From Pseudonocardia sp. ICBG1293 (lineage in GTDB: Bacteria; Actinomycetota; Actinomycetes; Mycobacteriales; Pseudonocardiaceae): a stretch of DNA of 64,000 bases. The stretch spans positions 124,001 through 188,000 of the forward strand of contig NZ_JAHLEL010000053.1 in NCBI RefSeq assembly GCF_020131355.1, written 5' to 3'. Positions within the stretch are counted from its first letter, which is position 1. Every line of letters begins with the position of its first letter. The notes below the pieces were generated by a model. That model was not told the DNA's origin. It was given only the letters and a program-made list of their open reading frames with translations, and searched no databases. A program made the position numbers and the translations under genes. Positions 58,868 to 64,000 of this stretch are shown one piece after another.

Positions 58868-59970
58868 GCGCCGGCCGCCAGCGCGTCGTAGCCGGGCTTG
58901 ACGACGTCCTCGATCAGGGCCAGACGCTCGTCGAAGCCGATGAACGCCGACTTCATCGCGTTCACGGTGAACCAGCGCAGTGTGTCCCAGCCGTAGCCGA
59001 AGGTCTCCGCCAGGTCGTACATCTCGCTGGTCATGGTGCAGCCGGACATCAGCCGGTTGTCGGTGTTGACCGTGACCCGGAACCGCAGCTCGGTGAGCAG
59101 CCCGATGGGGTGCTCGGCCAGCGACGGCGCGGCGCCGGTGTGCACGTTCGAGGTCGGGCACATCTCCAGCGGGATGCGGCTGTCGCGGACCCAGGCGGCG
59201 AGCCGGCCCAGGTGCGGGCCGTCGTCGGTGACGGTGATGTCGTCGACGATCCGGACGCCGTGCCCGAGCCGGTCGGCGCCGCACCACTGCACGGCCTCCC
59301 AGATCGACGGCAGCCCGAACGCCTCGCCGGCGTGGATGGTGACGTGCGCGTTCTGCTGGCGGACGTACTCGAACGCGTCGAGGTGGCGGGTGGGCGGGAA
59401 GCCCTTCTCCGCGCCCGCGATGTCGAAGCCGACCACGCCGGCGTCGCGGTGGCGCACCGACAGCTCGGCGATCTCGCGGGACCGGGCGGCGTGCCGCATC
59501 GCGGTGAGCAGGGTGCCGATCCGGATGGTGTGCCCGGCCGCCGCGGCACGGGCGGTGCCCAGCCGGAACCCCTCCAGGACCGCGTCGACGACGGCGTCGA
59601 GGTCGAGGCCGCCCTCGACGTGCAGCTCGGGGGCGAAGCGCACCTCGGCGTAGACCACGCCGTCGGCGGCCAGGTCCTCGGCGGCCTCGGCGGCGACCCT
59701 GGTCAGCGCATCACGGGTCTGCAGCACGGCGACGGTGTGTCCGAAGGTCTCGAGGTAGCGGACCAGCGAGCCGGAGTGGGCGGCGCCGAGGAACCAGGCG
59801 GCGAGCTCGCCGGGGTCGGTGGTGGGGAGCTTGTCGTAGCCGTACTCGCGGGCCAGCTCGACGACGGTCCCGACCCGCAGGCCGCCGTCGAGGTGGTCGT
59901 GCAGCAGCACCTTGGGCGCGCGGCGGACGGAGTCGGGGGTGACCGGGGCGGGATCGGTGGGGTCTGCCAC
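58864..59970 (-). CDS. add: adenosine deaminase
   Basis: A 368-aa zinc enzyme converting adenosine to inosine, whose product is used by the purine phosphorylase at 52494-53297. The zinc HxH is in VLLHDHLDGGLR (about 22-33), followed by TIHAGEAFGLPSI (His and catalytic Glu), GHGVRIVDD and VTVNTDNRLMSGCTMTSE (Asp). GTG start at 59970. The 3' end overlaps the Rv3311-like gene by four bases. Confidence 0.93.
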   Translation of the reverse strand: MADPTDPAPVTPDSVRRAPKVLLHDHLDGGLRVGTVVELAREYGYDKLPTTDPGELAAWFLGAAHSGSLVRYLETFGHTVAVLQTRDALTRVAAEAAEDLAADGVVYAEVRFAPELHVEGGLDLDAVVDAVLEGFRLGTARAAAAGHTIRIGTLLTAMRHAARSREIAELSVRHRDAGVVGFDIAGAEKGFPPTRHLDAFEYVRQQNAHVTIHAGEAFGLPSIWEAVQWCGADRLGHGVRIVDDITVTDDGPHLGRLAAWVRDSRIPLEMCPTSNVHTGAAPSLAEHPIGLLTELRFRVTVNTDNRLMSGCTMTSEMYDLAETFGYGWDTLRWFTVNAMKSAFIGFDERLALIEDVVKPGYDALAAGA

Positions 59971-60154
59971 CCGGGCACGGTACCGAGCGGCGTGGCGCGC
60001 GACGAGCGACGCGCGGACCTGCCATGATCAACCCGATCCGGGTGCGGAGACATGCCCCGGACGGCTCAATGCAACACCGTCCGTCGACCCTCGAACGGCG
60101 GTCGCTACCCTCTGGGCACTCCCCACTTGGCTCAGAGGAAGCGCAGCAGGTGCC

Positions 60155-61480
60155 ATGAGCGACACTTCGAACCTCTCGTTCGACCGGATGCGCGGCATGC
60201 TCATGCGAGCGGCCGAGATCCGTGACAGCGAACAGCAGCAGATCTTCGACTCCCTCGACGAGATCCACGCCCGGCTGGCGGCCCTCGACGCCATCGGCAC
60301 CGTGCGCAAGAAGCTCACCGAGCTCCCCGACCGGACCGAGCTGAACGTCCTGGCCGAGCGCCTCGACGAGACCGTGTCCAAGCTCGACAACACCGAGATC
60401 GTGCTCGGCGCGATCACCCGGGCCATCGAGTCCCTCCCGGACAAGCTGGCCAAGCCGATCGCCCAGCTCGACGGGCGGCTCGACGGCATGGGCGGGCGCC
60501 TCGAGGGCGTCTCGGGCCGGATGGACGGCCTCGACGACCGCCTGGGCGGCCTGCACAAGCGCCTCGACGACCTCGACAACCGCCTCGACCGGCACGAGAT
60601 GCGGCTCGACGCGATGCCGAACGCCGTCGCCTCCCCGATCAAGGAGCGCGTCGACGGCGTCGAGCGCCAGGTGCGCGAGCAGCTCGACGCGGCCGTCCAC
60701 TCGTTCGAGGAGACCGGCGAGGGCCTGCGCAACCTGCTGGGCGACACCTCGGTGGGCCTGCACCGCCGCCTGGAGGACCTGGCCCAGCGCCCGGCCGTCG
60801 ACCCCACCCCGGCCTTCGACGCCCTCACCGAGCGGCTGGAGGCCCTCTCCGCCCGGCTGGAGGAGGTCGGCACGCGCCTCGACTCGGTCGAGACCGGCCT
60901 GGACGGCAAGCTGACCGACCTGGACGGGTCGGTCAAGGAGCGGGTGGGCAAGCTCGGCGGGTCCCTGAAGGACCGTCTGGGCGAGCTCGACGGCTCGGTC
61001 ACCGACCGGCTGTCCTCGCTGTCGGAGGCCGTGGACGGCCGGTTCGACGCCCTCACCGAGAGCGTCGACGGGAAGCTGGACAAGCTCACCACCGACGTCG
61101 ACGGCCGCCTCGACACCCTCACCGGGGAGGTCGACACCCGTCTCGAGAAGCTCGCCGGCGACGTCGACAAGCTCTCGACGGGCGTCGACGACCGGCTCTC
61201 CGGCCTCGACACCGTGCTGCGCGACCGGCCGGACACCGGGTCGGTCACCGACCTGGTCACCAAGGCCAACGCCGAGTCCGAGCGCCGCAACGCCAGCCAG
61301 CTCGACGAGGCGATGGCCACCTTCGCGGAGCTGATCATGGGCCGGGGTGGGCAGTACGCCCAGCAGGCCCCGCCGCCCCCGCCCCGTCCGGCCCAGCGCC
61401 GCGGACGGGCGAAGGTCGCGGTGAAGAGCCAGAACGGCGCCTCCGCCGCCGACCTCGTCGGCGACGACCCGGACGACTGA
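60155..61480 (+). CDS. long coiled-coil protein, function unknown
   Basis: A 441-aa acidic protein that is nearly all alpha helix. From about residue 80 to 370 it has repeats with pattern hydrophobic-D-x-x-L or RLD/GRLDxL (for example LDDRLGGLHKRLDDLDNRLD, VDGRLDTLTGEVDTRLEKLA), typical of a multi-stranded coiled coil. The end has a Pro-rich stretch (QQAPPPPPRPAQ) and a basic motif RRGRAKVAVKSQ. No enzymatic domain. It may be a scaffold or filament, perhaps at the pole or chromosome, but that is only inference. ATG 60155 is preceded by AGGAAGCGCAGCAGG. Confidence 0.75.
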   Translation: MSDTSNLSFDRMRGMLMRAAEIRDSEQQQIFDSLDEIHARLAALDAIGTVRKKLTELPDRTELNVLAERLDETVSKLDNTEIVLGAITRAIESLPDKLAKPIAQLDGRLDGMGGRLEGVSGRMDGLDDRLGGLHKRLDDLDNRLDRHEMRLDAMPNAVASPIKERVDGVERQVREQLDAAVHSFEETGEGLRNLLGDTSVGLHRRLEDLAQRPAVDPTPAFDALTERLEALSARLEEVGTRLDSVETGLDGKLTDLDGSVKERVGKLGGSLKDRLGELDGSVTDRLSSLSEAVDGRFDALTESVDGKLDKLTTDVDGRLDTLTGEVDTRLEKLAGDVDKLSTGVDDRLSGLDTVLRDRPDTGSVTDLVTKANAESERRNASQLDEAMATFAELIMGRGGQYAQQAPPPPPRPAQRRGRAKVAVKSQNGASAADLVGDDPDD

Positions 61481-61872
61481 GCCTCCGCGCACGACCAGCA
61501 CACCGACGCCGCGCCCCACACCAGGGCGCGGCGTCGCTGCATCCGCCCCCGACCTCCCCACCCCCGGTCCGCCCGGCCCCGGTTCCGGCCCGCCGGGCCC
61601 CGGTTCGCACGAACGGGCCGCCCGGCCCCCCGGCCGCCCGGCCCACGGGTTCGCACGAACGGGCCGTTCGTACGAAAGGTTCGTACGAACGGCCCGTTCG
61701 TGCGACCCCCCCCGGAGCGGGCGCGGGGCGGGGCGTGCGGGGCGGGCACACCGGATGCCTGGACCGACGCCCGGAGCGTGCCGCCCGGGGACACGCCGGC
61801 GGGGATGCGCGGGCACACGTGCCCGGGATCGAGGTGCGCGGGGAGGTGGGTACCCCGGGGTCCCGGGAGATG
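61481..61872. other. 392-bp convergent intergenic region
   Basis: Between the coiled-coil gene and murJ, whose 3' ends face each other. It holds the 26-bp hairpin at 61651-61705 and an extra partial copy of its arm at about 61602-61620; a shorter GCGCGGCGTCG-like repeat follows the coiled-coil gene. No gene is visible. Confidence 0.6.
61651..61705. terminator. 26-bp perfect hairpin built of TTCGTACGAA palindromes
   Basis: Arms 61651-61676 and 61680-61705 are exactly complementary with the loop AGG. Each arm itself contains palindromes (TTCGTACGAA, TTCGCACGAA-like). A C-rich run follows. It lies between convergent genes and can stop transcription both ways. The TTCG-rich, lower-GC content of the arms is unlike other hairpins in the window. 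Confidence 0.7.
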
Positions 61873-63948
61873 TCAGCGGCGGGCGAAGCGCCGGAAGACC
61901 GCGTCGAGCTCGCGGACTCTCAGCAGGCGCATCGCGACCACGGCCAGCGGCAGCGCCACCAGCGTCCCGACGAGCAGCAGGGTCCAGGCGCGGGCGACGT
62001 CGGGCCAACCCAGGAGAACGGGTTCCAGGAGCCGGGTGAGCGCCCACCCGATCGCGGCCGCGGTCGCGGACGCCGCGGTCGTCTTGCCCAGACAGGTGAG
62101 GACCTCCCCGGTCCGGATCCGCCCGAGACGGCGGCGCAGCAACCACTGGCCCAGCACCGCGCCGCCCACGAACGACAGCGAGTTCGCCGCGGCAAGCCCC
62201 AGCACGACCTGCTCGGGCGGGAGCAGCAGCGGGCACGCGAGGAGCAACGGGATCTTCACCCCGACCATCCCGACCTGGATCAGCGTCGGGGTCCGCGAGT
62301 CGGTCATCGCGTAGAAGACCCGCATCTGCAGCATCGTCACCGCGTAGGGCAGCAGCCCGAACGCCGAGCACGCCACGGTCGCACCGAGGCGCGCCGCGCC
62401 CTCCCCGCTGCCCGCGCCGACCGAGAACAGCGCCGTGCCCAGTGCTCCGCCGAACGCCGTCATGACGGCGGCGATCGGGATCAGCCCGACCGTCGACAGC
62501 CGGGCCCCGAGCGAGAGGTCGGTGACGACCTGGTCGACGTCGCCCCGCGCCGCGGCCCGGCTCATCCGCGGCATCAGCGCGGTCAGCAGCGACACCCCGA
62601 GCACCCCGTACGGGACCTGGAGGAGCAACCACGCGTTCATGTACGTCGCGACCGAGCCCTCGGAGGCCGTGGCGGCGACCCGGGTGGTGACGATGTAGCC
62701 GGCCTGGCCGACGAGGACGTAGGCCACGATCCACAGCGCCATCCCGCCGGCCAGCGACAGCCGCGGGTCCCAGCCCCACACCGGGCGGTAGCGGAACCCG
62801 ATGCGGCGCATGAACGGGATCAGCACCAGCGCCTGGACGACGATGCCGAGCGTCGTGCCGATCCCCAGGACCAGCAGCTTGGGGTCACCCATGCGCACCG
62901 GGTCGACCGAGATCTCCCCCGGCACCAGCACGTAGACGACCAGCACCCCGAGCAGGACGACGTTGTTCAGCACCGGCGCCCAGGCGAACGGCCCGAACAC
63001 CTGCTTCGAGTTGAGGACCGCGCCGAGCAGCGCGCCGATCCCGTAGAAGAAGATCTGCGGCAGGAGCAGCCAGGCGAACGCCGTGGCCAGCGCCGGGTTG
63101 GCCTGGCCGGTGTCACCCGAGCCGAGGTAGAGCCGGGTGAGCAGCGGGGCGGCGGCCATCGCGAGCAACGTCGCCACCAGCAACGCGGCCCCGACCACCG
63201 TCAGCAGCCGCCGGGTGAAGCGCTCGCCGCCGTCGGCGTCCTCGGCCTGGGCACGGACCAGCACCGGGATCATCACGCTGGTCAGCACGCCACCGAGCAG
63301 CAGCTCGTAGACGATGTTCGGCAGCGTGTTGGAGACAGTGTAGGAGTCGTTGACGACCGCGAAGCCCAGCACCGCGACCAGCGCGAGGTTCCGGACGAAC
63401 CCGGTGAGCCTGCTGACCAGGCTGGCGATCGCGATCATGCCGGAGGAGCGGACCAGCGACCCGGTGCGCTCGGTGCCGCCGGACGGCGACGCCTCCGTCC
63501 CCGACGCGCCGTCGTCGCCGGACCCGGCACCGTCCGACCGCGCACCGTCCGAGCGGGCACCGTCCGAGCGGGCACCGTCCGAGCGGGCACCGTCCGAGCG
63601 GGCACCGTCCGAGCGGGCACCGTCCGAGCGGGCACCGTCCGAGCGGGCACCGTCCGAGCGGGCACCGTCCGAGCGGGCGTCGTCCGGGCCGGACGCGGCC
63701 CCGGACGGCGCCCCGACGGGCCCCGCCGGCGTCGACGGGTCGGCCACGGGGCCCAGCGGCGTCGTGGGCTCCCCGGGATCGGGGACCCGGCCACCGGAGC
63801 CCAGCGGGCGGGTCACCTCGCCCGCCCCCTCCGGCGGCGTCCGCGGGGACCGCCGGGGGGCGGCACCCATCACCGGTCGGGGGTACGGCTGGTGCCGCAC
63901 CGCCGCGGGGTGGGGCGCCCGCTCCGCCGCTCGTCGGTCCTCACGCAT
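61873..63948 (-). CDS. murJ: lipid II flippase MurJ (MviN) with long repeat-bearing N-terminus
   Basis: A 691-aa protein with about 14 membrane helices from residue 165 on (SSGMIAIASLVSRLTGFVRN to the end), matching MurJ, which flips lipid II for peptidoglycan. The first ~160 residues are a disordered cytoplasmic extension with Pro/Gly-rich sequence and about ten ARSDG pentapeptides. The C-terminal pseudokinase found in some mycobacterial MviN proteins is absent. ATG 63948 is taken as start; a later Met at residue 27 is also possible. The frame remains open through the repeats. Confidence 0.93.
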   Translation of the reverse strand: MREDRRAAERAPHPAAVRHQPYPRPVMGAAPRRSPRTPPEGAGEVTRPLGSGGRVPDPGEPTTPLGPVADPSTPAGPVGAPSGAASGPDDARSDGARSDGARSDGARSDGARSDGARSDGARSDGARSDGARSDGARSDGAGSGDDGASGTEASPSGGTERTGSLVRSSGMIAIASLVSRLTGFVRNLALVAVLGFAVVNDSYTVSNTLPNIVYELLLGGVLTSVMIPVLVRAQAEDADGGERFTRRLLTVVGAALLVATLLAMAAAPLLTRLYLGSGDTGQANPALATAFAWLLLPQIFFYGIGALLGAVLNSKQVFGPFAWAPVLNNVVLLGVLVVYVLVPGEISVDPVRMGDPKLLVLGIGTTLGIVVQALVLIPFMRRIGFRYRPVWGWDPRLSLAGGMALWIVAYVLVGQAGYIVTTRVAATASEGSVATYMNAWLLLQVPYGVLGVSLLTALMPRMSRAAARGDVDQVVTDLSLGARLSTVGLIPIAAVMTAFGGALGTALFSVGAGSGEGAARLGATVACSAFGLLPYAVTMLQMRVFYAMTDSRTPTLIQVGMVGVKIPLLLACPLLLPPEQVVLGLAAANSLSFVGGAVLGQWLLRRRLGRIRTGEVLTCLGKTTAASATAAAIGWALTRLLEPVLLGWPDVARAWTLLLVGTLVALPLAVVAMRLLRVRELDAVFRRFARR
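63542..63676 (-). repeat. nine tandem 15-bp repeats (ARSDG) in murJ
   Basis: Nine identical 15-bp units (GCACCGTCCGAGCGG on the plus strand), preceded by one diverged unit at 63527-63541 that keeps the amino acid pattern. They encode Ala-Arg-Ser-Asp-Gly in the cytoplasmic N-terminal extension of MurJ. Perfect units suggest recent expansion and variable copy number. Confidence 0.9.
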
Positions 63949-64000
63949 CGTGGTCCATCGTGCCGGATCGGAATCGTCGTCCCGACCCCCGCCCGGTCGT

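Noticed and set aside
59711..62779. A 1022-codon minus-strand open frame across the coiled-coil gene and murJ
   Set aside because: It is in the wrong frame for murJ and add and contains only low-complexity Arg/Gly/Ala-rich sequence; real genes with clear motifs account for the region.

Overview
The window is high-GC actinobacterial chromosome (many GTG starts, four-base ATGA/GTGA gene overlaps). It most resembles Pseudonocardia or a close relative: acyl-CoA carboxylase genes accD5/accE/accA3 with birA, a TIGR03089 protein, and a WXG100/PPE/EspG set. Gene order follows, in broken form, what I recall of Mycobacterium tuberculosis Rv3267-Rv3313c (LCP protein, TIGR03089, fadE25, purE-purK, GtrA, PH protein, birA, accD5, accE5, maf, sseA, SufE, accA3, lpdA, Rv3304, amiA, deoD, pmmB, upp, Rv3311, add). 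The backbone is therefore old and vertically inherited, and the interest lies in what interrupts it.

Layout. 1-2536: end of an LCP/LytR_C gene, TIGR03089, ilvA. 2537-7596: an insertion-sequence nest (IS481, IS701, two IS5-family elements, an IS5-family remnant and two identical 121-bp MITEs) that begins exactly at the ilvA stop codon. 7646-13781: MSMEG_0570-type protein, BenE transporter, DUF1097, two HTH regulators, a terpenoid-cyclase-fold protein, an acyl-CoA dehydrogenase and a TetR regulator. 14051-24159: purE/purK, GtrA, an OmpR-type two-component system, hisN, MaoC, HMG-CoA-lyase-like, PH-domain, birA, accD5, accE. 24420-26782: membrane protein plus a NarL-type two-component system. 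27065-34594: an FmdB / iron alcohol dehydrogenase / MBL lactonase operon, whose divergent GAF/PucR-type regulator is split by two tandem IS110 copies. 34606-41577: maf, sseA, sufE, a three-gene DUF692 (MNIO) cassette, accA3, GNAT. 41806-46985: a degenerate exonuclease-like protein and a WXG/PPE-like/EspG set whose middle gene is split by a third, nearly identical IS110. 46960-63948: lpdA, GGCT, M20 amidohydrolase, Ser/Thr kinase, purine nucleoside phosphorylase, phosphohexomutase, flavodoxin, SGNH hydrolase, upp, a 78-aa protein with an ideal Shine-Dalgarno, an Rv3311-like protein, adenosine deaminase, a giant coiled-coil protein and MurJ.

How genes work together. AccA3, AccD5, AccE and BirA form and biotinylate an acyl-CoA carboxylase. 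Purine nucleoside phosphorylase, adenosine deaminase, upp and the phosphohexomutase form a nucleoside-salvage group, and purE/purK act in de novo purine synthesis. The MBL and iron-ADH pair resembles a lactone to hydroxy-acid to semialdehyde route.

Most promising novelty: (i) a TIGR04222 membrane protein with a Gly/Cys tail, a DUF692 enzyme and a small partner, which looks like a membrane-anchored RiPP-type modification system; (ii) IS110 elements in C-runs whose 5' non-coding region carries a G6-containing guide-like segment complementary to their right end and to one target; (iii) MITEs and IS elements with readable target duplications, including a CTAG target that supplies stop codons to two converging genes. 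No rRNA, tRNA or CRISPR was seen.
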